The notes beneath the pieces are model-generated. The model made no database searches. It was not told where the DNA came from and saw only the letters and a list, made by a program, of their open reading frames with translations. 37,808 nucleotides of DNA from Desulfonatronovibrio sp. (GTDB lineage Bacteria; Desulfobacterota; Desulfovibrionia; Desulfovibrionales; Desulfonatronovibrionaceae): the NCBI GenBank assembly GCA_003557865.1, contig PWNK01000086.1, positions 1 to 37,808 on the forward strand, read 5' to 3'. The translations under genes and the position numbers were made by a program. Shown in pieces: positions 22,157 through 31,087 of the stretch; positions within the stretch are counted from its first letter, which is position 1; the number at the start of each line of letters is the position of its first letter.

Positions 22157-25100
22157 TTACCTGCTGAAGATCCTTAAAATGAAATTCTGCAGCTGATCAT
22201 AAAGGGTATAAACAACAGGAATGACAATGAGCGTCAGGGCAGTGGAGGTAAAAAGCCCGGCCACGATGGAGATGCCCAGAGGTGCTCTTGCTTCTCCTCC
22301 CGTTCCAAATCCCAGAGCAATGGGCGTCATGCCCAGAACAGTGGAGAGGGCGGTCATAAGCACCGGCCTGAAACGTTCCCTGGCGGCCTCCTGAGCGGCA
22401 TCAAAGGGTTTTCTTCCTCTGGCCACCAGGACGTTGGTATAGTCAATCAGCAGGATTGAATTTTTGGTAACCAGGCCCATGAGCATTATCAGCCCGATAA
22501 AGGCGAAGACATTGAAGCTCATGCCAGTCAGCCACAGAGAACCAAAAGCCCCCACTGTGGCCAGGGGCAGGGAGGTCATTATTGTCAAGGGATGAACGAA
22601 AGACTCGAACTGAGCGGATAAAACCAGATAAATAAAGATTATGGAAAAGATTATGGTAATTGTCAGATAATAGAATGACTCCTGGAATACCTGAGACATC
22701 CCGGCCAGTTCATAATCGGCCTGTGGGGGAAGCTCCACAGACAGGTAGTCGGCCAGGACATTGACCGCGTCACCCATGGCTACACCTGGAGGGGTCGACG
22801 CGGAGATGGTAGCGGACCTCATTCTGTTGAAACGGTGTATCTCACTGGGTCCCACCGTTTCTTCAAATGTGATCAGGCTGTCCAGGGAAATCAGCCTGTC
22901 CTTGGAGCCGCGCACATAAATATTTCGAAGCGCTTCCGGTGTCATGGAGCCCCTTCCCAGGACATCGGTAATAACGTCATACCGTTCCGACAGCCTTTCT
23001 ATCTTGGAAATCTCTACTTCACCCAGAATATACCGCAGGGTCTCGGACACAGTCTCCACAGATACCCCCAGTTCCGAGGCCCTTTCCCGGTCTATGGACA
23101 CATCGATCTGAGGCTTGTTCAGCTCCAGGTTGGTCCGCACCCCTACAAAAAATTCAGGTTTCTGACGCATCCAGTTCATGACCTGTTCCTGCAGCTCATC
23201 CAGTTCAACCAGATCAGGATTCTTGAGAACAATTTCTATGGGAGATCCTCCCACCCCCCCGGGGGTGAGTTCCAGGACAAAGGCCCGACCGTCAGGAATT
23301 GAGCCTAGAATTCCTCTGAACTTCTGCATGACTTCACTCTGATGCAGCTCCCTGTCCTGCCTTGGAGTGAGGGTAACAAAGGATATCCCACGGTTGGGCT
23401 GTCCAGGGCCGGCAGGTCCGAGTCCAACAGCCAGAAACTGGTGACTGACATCAGGGTCCCTGGCAAGCTCTGCCTCAATTTTACGGGCAAAACGGTCCAT
23501 ATCTCTGATGGTTGAACCTTCCGGAGTCTCAAAAACGAGCATAAAGCGAGACCTGTCCTCGTCGGCCTGGAACTCCTGGGGTATGCTCAGAAGAGCGGCA
23601 ATTCCCAGTCCAAAGGCCAGCAGGGCCACGCACACCACAAGTCCCCTTCTTTTGAAGGCCCCGCGCAGTATCCAGACGTAAATATTTTCCAGGCCCTTGA
23701 GATGCCGCTCGGACATCTGGTATAAAAAACTTTTGCGTCTCTTGTATTTAAGGACCCTGGAGCAGAGCATGGGGGTCAGGGTCAGGGCCACAAAAGTGGA
23801 AGCAAAGACCGTGACCGTGACTGTCAGTCCGAACTCAAAGAAAAACCGCCCGACTATCCCTCCGGTAAAGGCTACGGGAATAAAGACCGCAGCCAGGGCG
23901 AGGGAATTGGCCACCGCAGGGAATGCCACTTCAGTGGTTCCCACCCTGGCAGCGGGTGTGGCATCCGCACCGTTTTCCATATGGTAGAAGCTGCGCTCCA
24001 AAACCACGATGGCATCATCGACCACAATGCCTATCACCAGAATAAGGCCGAGCATGGTCAGCACATTGATGCTGAAGCCCATGATATTGATAAAGGCCAG
24101 ACCGATTACAAGAGAGGTGGGAATAGCCAGGGCCACTACAATGGTGCCCCTTGCGCTGCGGAGAAAGGCCAGGACGACGAAGATAACCAGAAAAGAAGCA
24201 ATGATGATGGTTGTCTGCAGATCCCTGATATTTTCCTTGATATAAGTGGAAGCGTCCATGGCCAGTCGGTATTCAAGGCCTGGAGGAAAATTGATTGACA
24301 AGTCTTCAACCCTGGACCTGACCAGTTCAGCCAGTTCAACAGTATTGGCCCCGGTCTGCTTGACCACACCCAGGCCTATGGAAGGCTCCCCCGAAAAACG
24401 GGCCAGTTGCCGGTCACTTTCCACTCCGTCCTCTGCCTGGCCAACGTCGGACAGTCTCACGGGTGATCCCTGTCTATAGGCAATGATCAGGTCATTAAAA
24501 GGAGCAGCTTCTGAAAACTGGCCTCTGGTGCGAATCAGAAACTCCCTGGAAACCCCTTCAATACGTCCTGAAGGAATATCCACGTTTTCTCTGCGGATGA
24601 CATTTACAACATCCTGAACTACAAGATCGTATGCAGCCAGACGCTCAGGATCAAGGCGAATCCGCACGGCGTAGTTTCTGGCTCCACCAACCATGACCTG
24701 CCCCACGCCGCGCAGGGTTTCAAGCTGGGGTTTCAATACGTTATCCGCGTACTCAGTCAGCCGGATTTCATCCCATCTCTCATCGCCTACCAGGGCGATC
24801 CACATGATGGCCTGGGAATCAAGGGAAAGTTTGCGCACAATGGGTGATTCCGCGTCCCGGGGCAGCATCCTTCTGGCCCGCTCCACTGCATCCCGAACAT
24901 CCTGGGCCGCGAGATCCTGGTTACGCCATAATTCAAATTCAGCCACCACTTGGCCCAGACCATCTCCAGCATTAGAGATCAGGTCCTTGAGACCCTCTAT
25001 GGTGTTTATCTCCGCTTCAAGAGGATCAATTATCTCCTGTTCGATTATCTCCGGAGCCGCACCAGGAAACACAACCGAAACGCTGACCACAGGGAATTCC

Positions 25101-25216
25101 ACGTCCGGATTTTCCTGAACCGGCATCTGAAGAAAGCCGTAGACTCCAAAGATAAAGAATGCCAGAAAAATGACGATGGTCATCACCGGCCTGCGGATAC
25201 AAAAATTCCAGATCAT
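22157..25216 (-). CDS. RND efflux transporter permease (AcrB/HAE1 family)
   Basis: 1019 aa; RPVMTIVIFLAFFIFGVYGFLQMPVQENPDVEFPVVSVSVVFPGAAPEIIEQEIIDPLE; VDDAIVVLER. Confidence 0.95.
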   Translation of the reverse strand: MIWNFCIRRPVMTIVIFLAFFIFGVYGFLQMPVQENPDVEFPVVSVSVVFPGAAPEIIEQEIIDPLEAEINTIEGLKDLISNAGDGLGQVVAEFELWRNQDLAAQDVRDAVERARRMLPRDAESPIVRKLSLDSQAIMWIALVGDERWDEIRLTEYADNVLKPQLETLRGVGQVMVGGARNYAVRIRLDPERLAAYDLVVQDVVNVIRRENVDIPSGRIEGVSREFLIRTRGQFSEAAPFNDLIIAYRQGSPVRLSDVGQAEDGVESDRQLARFSGEPSIGLGVVKQTGANTVELAELVRSRVEDLSINFPPGLEYRLAMDASTYIKENIRDLQTTIIIASFLVIFVVLAFLRSARGTIVVALAIPTSLVIGLAFINIMGFSINVLTMLGLILVIGIVVDDAIVVLERSFYHMENGADATPAARVGTTEVAFPAVANSLALAAVFIPVAFTGGIVGRFFFEFGLTVTVTVFASTFVALTLTPMLCSRVLKYKRRKSFLYQMSERHLKGLENIYVWILRGAFKRRGLVVCVALLAFGLGIAALLSIPQEFQADEDRSRFMLVFETPEGSTIRDMDRFARKIEAELARDPDVSHQFLAVGLGPAGPGQPNRGISFVTLTPRQDRELHQSEVMQKFRGILGSIPDGRAFVLELTPGGVGGSPIEIVLKNPDLVELDELQEQVMNWMRQKPEFFVGVRTNLELNKPQIDVSIDRERASELGVSVETVSETLRYILGEVEISKIERLSERYDVITDVLGRGSMTPEALRNIYVRGSKDRLISLDSLITFEETVGPSEIHRFNRMRSATISASTPPGVAMGDAVNVLADYLSVELPPQADYELAGMSQVFQESFYYLTITIIFSIIFIYLVLSAQFESFVHPLTIMTSLPLATVGAFGSLWLTGMSFNVFAFIGLIMLMGLVTKNSILLIDYTNVLVARGRKPFDAAQEAARERFRPVLMTALSTVLGMTPIALGFGTGGEARAPLGISIVAGLFTSTALTLIVIPVVYTLYDQLQNFILRIFSR

Positions 25217-25244
25217 CTATCTTGACCTCTGGCCCTAACCAGTC

Positions 25245-26486
25245 CTAACTAACTTTCCGCGGGCTGTTAAAGGACCCGCCTGATACTTTTATGTCCTCAG
25301 CCCAGTCCGGGCCGGACTCTTCAATCACTCTGACCCGCATACCGTGATTAAGATTCATATGCCCGGATACAACCACCATATCACCCGGAACCAGCCCTTG
25401 GAGTATTTCAACAGCCCCGGGCATCCTTGTCCCGGTGCGCACCACTCTGCTTTTCACTTCTTCTGAGTCCCTGTCATAGACAAATACCAGGTAGCCGTCC
25501 CTTGTGGCCACAAGGGATCTCTCCGGAATAATCAGGGCCCCGTCCCTGTATCCCAGTACAAGGATCACTGATGCGAAAGACCCGGGTCTGAGAATGTTCT
25601 GTTCATTACTGATGCTGGCCTTGATTTCCAGACTTCGACTTGATTCATGAACCGATGGGCTCACATAACTGACCATTCCGGAAAATTTATGTCCCTGATG
25701 GGCGGACACTTCAATGAGCACCTCCTGTCCCAGTTTCACTTCTGCCGAGTATTTTTCAGGAACCGTAAAGGATATCTCCAGCCTGTCGGTCTGATACATG
25801 GCGGCCAGTATCTGTCCAGTGGAAACAAACTGACCCGGATCAACCACCCTCTGTGAAATATAGCCTGAAAAAGGGGCCTTGATCAAAGTATCCACCAGGT
25901 CTTCCTGACTCAGCCTGACCTGGGCGGTCAGTCTTGCTATCTCTGCTGAAACGGCATCCATCTCTGTTCTGACCTGGTCGAATTCATTTTCAGAAATCAA
26001 GTCCTGTTCAAACAGCTCCCTGAAACGATCATAACTGCGCCTGGAATTCTCAAACCTTACTCTGGCCTGCTCCAAAGCAGCCTGACTGGACTTGAGGCGT
26101 TGTCTGTGCTTTTCTTCTTCAATTTCAAAAAGAAGTTTGCCCTGCCTTACAAAACTGCCTTCCTCAAAATAAACCTTCCTTATTCTGCCGGCAGCTTCAG
26201 GTTTTATTTCAACGTGCCGGACCGGCCTGACGCTCCCGATTCCCCGGACTGTCTCCTGGAGGGTCGTGACCACTGCCGGAGCAATTTCAACGGCCATGGG
26301 CTGTCTCTGCTCCGGTGTTTCATCCACATGCTCTTCAGCGGGTCTCAAAAATAAATAGGCCAGTCCGGCAAGCAGCAGCAGAAAAAAAGTCCATGGACCG
26401 AAAATCTTTGCAAAAATTCCTTTTCTGGAATCCATTGAGCTGCTTTCATCCGGGTCACCATCGTGCTCGATCATCTGTCTCTCCAC
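25245..26486 (-). CDS. RND efflux periplasmic adaptor (membrane fusion) protein
   Basis: GIGSVRPVRHVEIKPEAAGRIRKVYFEEGSFVRQGKLLFEIE; upstream of the RND permease. Confidence 0.93.
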   Translation of the reverse strand: MERQMIEHDGDPDESSSMDSRKGIFAKIFGPWTFFLLLLAGLAYLFLRPAEEHVDETPEQRQPMAVEIAPAVVTTLQETVRGIGSVRPVRHVEIKPEAAGRIRKVYFEEGSFVRQGKLLFEIEEEKHRQRLKSSQAALEQARVRFENSRRSYDRFRELFEQDLISENEFDQVRTEMDAVSAEIARLTAQVRLSQEDLVDTLIKAPFSGYISQRVVDPGQFVSTGQILAAMYQTDRLEISFTVPEKYSAEVKLGQEVLIEVSAHQGHKFSGMVSYVSPSVHESSRSLEIKASISNEQNILRPGSFASVILVLGYRDGALIIPERSLVATRDGYLVFVYDRDSEEVKSRVVRTGTRMPGAVEILQGLVPGDMVVVSGHMNLNHGMRVRVIEESGPDWAEDIKVSGGSFNSPRKVS

Positions 26487-26501
26487 AATACAGGGTTCGG
26501 T

Positions 26502-27053
26502 CTACAAGCTGAAAGAACTTTCATATAGTTCATCCAGAGCCTGCCTGCCGTTGCTCTCCAGAAACCTGGTTCCGGTTCCGGTAAAATGCCGCTTTGAAAT
26601 CAGCGGGACCTGCACCTTCTGCCACTCTTTTTCCACCCACCTGAACCAGGCGTCTTGAACCTGGTCAAAGACAAAGAGCGGTTTGTTGCAGATCTTTGCG
26701 TATTCAGCTCCCCAACCTGTGCCTCCTTTAACTGTCAAGTCATCCAGAATCTGTCCAACAACGAAAATTTCCATTCCGCTGGCAACCTGCCAGCAGACAG
26801 TCTGCAGAACCTTGCGAAAAATCGGCGCCCTGGAGTAATTCCTGTTCATGAGGCTGGAAACATAAGTGATGCTCACGTCCTTCCTGGCAAGCTCTTCACT
26901 TGTCAGGTAACGGACCCCCCTGGTTCTTTCCACGACATGCCCTTCAAAACTGAAGTTGACTTCATCAAGACCATACTTTTCAGCCAGTTCTCCAAAACAT
27001 GACTCAGCGCCCCTGGCGCCACCACTGTAGAGTATAAAATCTTTTTTTTCCAT
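26502..27053 (-). CDS. SLOG-like Rossmann nucleotide-binding protein, stand-alone
   Basis: MEKKDFILYSGGARGAESCFGELAEKYGLDEVNFSFEGH...; VGQILDDLTVKGGTGWGAEYAKICNKPLFVFDQ. ATG 27053 has RBS aaggagcgcaga. Confidence 0.6.
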   Translation of the reverse strand: MEKKDFILYSGGARGAESCFGELAEKYGLDEVNFSFEGHVVERTRGVRYLTSEELARKDVSITYVSSLMNRNYSRAPIFRKVLQTVCWQVASGMEIFVVGQILDDLTVKGGTGWGAEYAKICNKPLFVFDQVQDAWFRWVEKEWQKVQVPLISKRHFTGTGTRFLESNGRQALDELYESSFSL

Positions 27054-27131
27054 TCTGCGCTCCTTAAACAACCGACTGTTAAAAATTAAATTCCATGTAT
27101 CTGTTCACCACATTTCTCTACTTTCAGATAA

Positions 27132-27303
27132 AGCCTGCATCCTGATTTGTTTTCGCCATTGCTGCTTGTTTGATCAGCCATGAGCCCGTTAGTCAAAATC
27201 ATGGACAAGGAAACCTCAAAGCTACTTGAATAAATTAATGGTTTTGACTTACGGGCTCATGCTGGGAGTTTGCAGCAACAGAAAACAAATCAGGATGCAG
27301 GCT
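27132..27303. repeat. Long imperfect palindrome
   Basis: Outer arms agcctgcatcctgatttgttttc (27132-27154) / gaaaacaaatcaggatgcaggct (27281-27303), perfect over 23 bp. Inner arms 27179-27202 / 27238-27261 pair 22/24. ~35 bp loop. Confidence 0.9.
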
Positions 27304-27380
27304 GACATCGCAGCATGGTGAATAGTTACAATTCCTGAAGAATCTGCCGGATATAAACCCTCTTGCAGGGCTCATCAGAT

Positions 27381-28775
27381 TTATTTCATAAGGGTCAGGC
27401 TGACGATTTCTCCCCTGGTTAAAAACCTGACTGGAACCCCGGAGACACCAGCTCCTGAACTGGTATATCCCTGCATGTCGCCCAGCTTCCAGAATCCCTG
27501 GGCCATGAACCTGGGTGACCGGGAATGGGTAAATACCGGTCCGATTTTGGGAAGCTGGACCTGTCCTGCATGAGTATGTCCGCATAAATAAAGATCCATG
27601 CCTTTCTCTGCTGCCTGGCTGAACATTTCCGGAGAATGGCACAAAAAGATCTTGAAGGAATCTTCAGGGACATTTTGGGAAGCCATTTCCACATTAGCGC
27701 AGTTGTAATAGTGAGGATCATCCACACCGATCAAATAAATGCTCTGACCGTTCTGGGTAATTTCTGCTGAATCATTGAGCAGAACCCTGACTCCAATTTT
27801 TTCCATTTCCGGAACCATCTCCAGACAGTCATGGTTGCCCAGAACCGCGTAAATTCCATGCCGGCTGCTGATTTTGGAGACAATCACTGCAAAAAGATCC
27901 AGACATTCCCTGTAGTCTCCATAGGAAGACATGCGTAAATCACCTCCGAATATGCACAGGTCAGGGGATTCTCTCTCAAGTATCCTGCTGACTGCCGGCA
28001 ATAGTTCCTTAAGACCGTCAATATGCAGATCGGAAAAATAGATAACGTTATAATTATAAAATGCTTCAGGAAGCCTTGGTAAAGTCACCAGTCTGTTTAC
28101 AAGCTTTATGTCCAGGGCGTTTTTCCTTCCCTGTTCAAACAGTCCGGTTGCAGTGAAAAAAAACTTTATGATCCGATGATAGTAAATCGCTTCTTCAAAA
28201 TGCACCACCGGCTGAAGATGCTTAAATTGGGGAGAACATGAGCTGATCTCCTTGAACCTGGTCTTGGCCTTCAGGTCCCTGGGGTACCATGGGAAGGGTT
28301 CCTGGAGCAGAATTCTCTTGTAGAAAACAGATCCGAAATAAGCACCAATGCAAAACATCACCGTAAGAACCAGGGCTCTGGTCAGACCAATTTGAAAATA
28401 TGGAATGAAAACCAGAAACGGGAAGAACCCTTCAAAGAACTGGTCCAGAACAGGGAAGTTATTGCCGCTTGGCCTGTTAAGCCTTCTTTTTATAAAACTG
28501 GAGACCAGGTCTCCTCCCATGCTGAGCAGGGCTGCGCTAAAACCCAGCCAGACCGGAAACCCCAGAGCCAGGGCCAGCAGTGAGCCGGCCAGAAGCGCAC
28601 CGAAAAGGCCCCTCCAGGTTTTGTGCGGACCAAAAAGTGGCTTATCATCTTGATATAACCTGCCGCAATCAATGGGTGCGTTAAATCTGTCCTCAAGAAA
28701 AAAAGCCAGGAGAGGAGGAGTGAAGTTTGCCAGCCATAACAGCAGAAGTATCTGAATATCTGGATAGAGAATCAT
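27381..28775 (-). CDS. Fusion: CDP-archaeol synthase-like (CarS/DUF46) membrane domain + metallophosphoesterase
   Basis: N-term: ANFTPPLLAFFLEDRFNAPIDCGRLYQDDKPLFGPHKTWRGLFGALLAGSLLALALG...GGDLVSSFIKRRLNRPSGNNFPVLDQFFEG. C-term: YFSDLHIDGL, FGGDLRMS, VLGNHDCLE, LCHSPE, LYLCGHTHAGQ. Confidence 0.85.
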   Translation of the reverse strand: MILYPDIQILLLLWLANFTPPLLAFFLEDRFNAPIDCGRLYQDDKPLFGPHKTWRGLFGALLAGSLLALALGFPVWLGFSAALLSMGGDLVSSFIKRRLNRPSGNNFPVLDQFFEGFFPFLVFIPYFQIGLTRALVLTVMFCIGAYFGSVFYKRILLQEPFPWYPRDLKAKTRFKEISSCSPQFKHLQPVVHFEEAIYYHRIIKFFFTATGLFEQGRKNALDIKLVNRLVTLPRLPEAFYNYNVIYFSDLHIDGLKELLPAVSRILERESPDLCIFGGDLRMSSYGDYRECLDLFAVIVSKISSRHGIYAVLGNHDCLEMVPEMEKIGVRVLLNDSAEITQNGQSIYLIGVDDPHYYNCANVEMASQNVPEDSFKIFLCHSPEMFSQAAEKGMDLYLCGHTHAGQVQLPKIGPVFTHSRSPRFMAQGFWKLGDMQGYTSSGAGVSGVPVRFLTRGEIVSLTLMK

Positions 28776-28975
28776 TCAGGCAACCACTTGGCAGCTGGCA
28801 TCAGGTAACTTGGGCTGGACACTGGGCAGACTTTCAGAGCTTTTCTTCTTTTTCATCAAATGCTGTCATATCATAACTGAAAAAGGACAGGGCGGTCTTC
28901 TTTTTTCATCTCTGTCTGCTGACTTGTTCCCCTGGATAGTCAGCCATGCTGATAATGCACAGGACATAATCATCA

Positions 28976-29011
28976 AAAACAGGACAGCCACCAGCAGAAC
29001 CGGTGGCTGTC
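28976..29011 (-). terminator. Rho-independent terminator of the cytochrome c gene
   Basis: Minus strand: gacagccacc-ggttctgct-ggtggctgtc followed by ctgttttt. Confidence 0.7.
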
Positions 29012-29103
29012 AGTACTTGGCAGATAAAACATCAGGGCACGGCCTGGCAGGAGGATCTACTGAAAAAACATACTCCTCCAGTCCCATGGACACGGAAGGA
29101 TGA

Positions 29104-29538
29104 CTATCTCTGGTGACAACCGATGCATGTGGTTGGAGCGTTTTCCACTTCCATGTGACAACCCGTCATGCACATCTCATGGTAGGCATCTTCAAAATAA
29201 TAGATATCACCCTGCATTCTGGTTCCGGCCATGATCACGTTTTCCACGGGTTCATTGTGCGCCATGTCATGGCATCCAAACTCCATACAGCCCATGAAAG
29301 TGTCCCCTGTATGGTGACAGATATCACAATCATACTCAAAGTGCACGTCGTGGGAGAAAGGAACCGGGGCCAGTCTTCTTTCCCCGTATTTCTCTTCATA
29401 TTCTACGGGGGGAAACAACAGCATGTCATCGGGATAGTTGCCTTCATGCTGATATGTCAGCCCTGCATAAAGTGCCGGGATCACCAGAAATCCCAGCACA
29501 AATACACATAGCGTACCAATGAGCAAAGATTTTTTCAT
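29104..29538 (-). CDS. Class III (c3-type) multiheme cytochrome c
   Basis: 144 aa, N-terminal signal/anchor, PFSHDVHFEYDCDICHH, CMEFGCH, CMTGCH, CIGCH. Confidence 0.85.
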   Translation of the reverse strand: MKKSLLIGTLCVFVLGFLVIPALYAGLTYQHEGNYPDDMLLFPPVEYEEKYGERRLAPVPFSHDVHFEYDCDICHHTGDTFMGCMEFGCHDMAHNEPVENVIMAGTRMQGDIYYFEDAYHEMCMTGCHMEVENAPTTCIGCHQR

Positions 29539-29590
29539 TACCGCCTACCTCCTTATTTTTGTACATTGTGATGTTGGGAACAATGTCTCA

Positions 29591-29620
29591 TAGCTAGGAT
29601 ATGATTGATTACTCTGTCAA
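29591..29620 (-). promoter_or_regulatory. Candidate sigma-70 promoter for the cytochrome c gene
   Basis: Minus strand TTGACA (29615-29620) - 18 nt - TAGCTA (29591-29596), upstream of the gene starting at 29538, with RBS aaggaggt near the ATG. Confidence 0.45.
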
Positions 29621-29888
29621 GTAATTCTGCATGCTCCCTTTTACCGGCAGCCTGCTGTTCATGGCGGAATAACGGCTGAATCAAAAACAGAAAATCCGGC
29701 ATTCACTTGAGTTGTCAATGATAACTCAGACCATAAAATCTATTCATTTAAGTGCGTACCGGGTGCATGAACAAAAAAATGCAAGGTCGCAGAACAGTTA
29801 AAGATACGTTAGGATTTGAACTTTTCAGAGCAACCCGCCAATAGAGAGACTTTCCACAGCCCGCAAAGGTAGGCAGACATTATTTAGA

Positions 29889-29916
29889 ACGGACCCCCCA
29901 GAAAAAAGAGGTCCGT
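29889..29916 (-). terminator. Possible terminator downstream of the 94-aa gene
   Basis: acggacc...ggtccgt inverted repeat immediately after the stop of 29925..30209; weak T tract. Confidence 0.4.
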
Positions 29917-29924
29917 CCATTAAA

Positions 29925-30209
29925 TCATATCTTCTCAGGCAGCAGCCGCTGGGCATCATCTAGTGAATCCGCCAGCTGGACCACAGTTTTAAAATCATTC
30001 TGCCTGGCGGCCATGAGAATCTGGTTGGCCAGATGAGCATAGTCCTCGGCTTCTCCAATCCAATCCTCATCAGCCAGCATGGGCATCATTCGGGCAAGCC
30101 GCGTAAACTCCTGCAGGGTTTCAAGTTCGGGTAGAGCATTGATTTCAATACTACCGGTAATATCCGAGTATACTTTTTCAAGTTCGGTTTTCAGCGTCCT
30201 GAAATCCAT
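29925..30209 (-). CDS. Hypothetical protein, 94 aa, co-oriented with slipin
   Basis: Open frame 33 bp downstream of the slipin gene, same strand. Confidence 0.6.
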   Translation of the reverse strand: MDFRTLKTELEKVYSDITGSIEINALPELETLQEFTRLARMMPMLADEDWIGEAEDYAHLANQILMAARQNDFKTVVQLADSLDDAQRLLPEKI

Positions 30210-30242
30210 CTCAGCACCATTAGTCCTGATCCTTGCGGTGTG

Positions 30243-31034
30243 CTAACTCTTTTCCGGTGCAGCCGGATCAGGAAACGGATGAGCCGGTCCTCCGACCGCC
30301 TGCCTTAAAACGTTGAACATGTCCAGGGGGATGGGTATGACCGTGGAGTTGTTGGCCTGAGAGGTCATCTGGAGCATGGTCTGGAGATATCTCAACTGAA
30401 GGGCTGCAGGATAGCTGGATATTATCTTGGCTGCATCAGCCAGCTTGGCGGCTGCCTGATATTCTCCTTCGGCAGCAATAACCTTGGCCCTTCTTTCCCT
30501 CTCCGCTTCAGCCTGACGAGCCATGGCTCTTTGCATCTCCTGGGGAAGGTCGATGTACTTGATTTCCACAGAGGTCACCTTTACCCCCCAGGCATCGGTC
30601 TGCTCATCAATGATATTCTGGATCTTCATGTTCAGCTTGTCCCTCTGGGACAGGATCTCATCAAGCTCGGCCGCACCACAGACGCTTCTCAGGGTTGTCT
30701 GGGAAAGCTGGGAGGTGGCATAATGAAAGTCTTCCACTTCCAGGATAGCTCCCTGAGGACTGACTATCCTGTAGTAAACAACCGCACTGACTTTTATGCT
30801 CACATTATCCTGGGTTATCACTTCCTGATGAGGCACATCCAGGGTGACAATCCGCAGCTGAGTCCGGACCATCTTATCGAGCACGGGGATAAGGATGATA
30901 AGTCCTGGTCCCTTGACGCTCAAAAAACGCCCAAGCCGGAAAACAACGGCCCGCTCATACTCGTTGAGGATCCTGATAGCATTCATGAGAAAAAGAACTA
31001 CCAGAATCAGAATTGGTAATGCATAGGTAAGCAT
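30243..31034 (-). CDS. SPFH/stomatin family slipin
   Basis: [89 protein letters not shown]. Confidence 0.95.
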   Translation of the reverse strand: MLTYALPILILVVLFLMNAIRILNEYERAVVFRLGRFLSVKGPGLIILIPVLDKMVRTQLRIVTLDVPHQEVITQDNVSIKVSAVVYYRIVSPQGAILEVEDFHYATSQLSQTTLRSVCGAAELDEILSQRDKLNMKIQNIIDEQTDAWGVKVTSVEIKYIDLPQEMQRAMARQAEAERERRAKVIAAEGEYQAAAKLADAAKIISSYPAALQLRYLQTMLQMTSQANNSTVIPIPLDMFNVLRQAVGGPAHPFPDPAAPEKS

Positions 31035-31087
31035 GAAAACCTCCTGGAAAATTGGTTGGCTTTAGTGTGAAAAAAATATTTATATGG

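Noticed and set aside
22835-25225. Multiple plus-strand ORFs opposite the RND permease
   Set aside because: Antisense to a full-length 1019-aa permease with conserved motifs.
29708-29728. Short palindrome tgagttgtcaatgataactca upstream of the cytochrome gene
   Set aside because: Only 6-bp arms; could be an operator but too short to support without comparative data.
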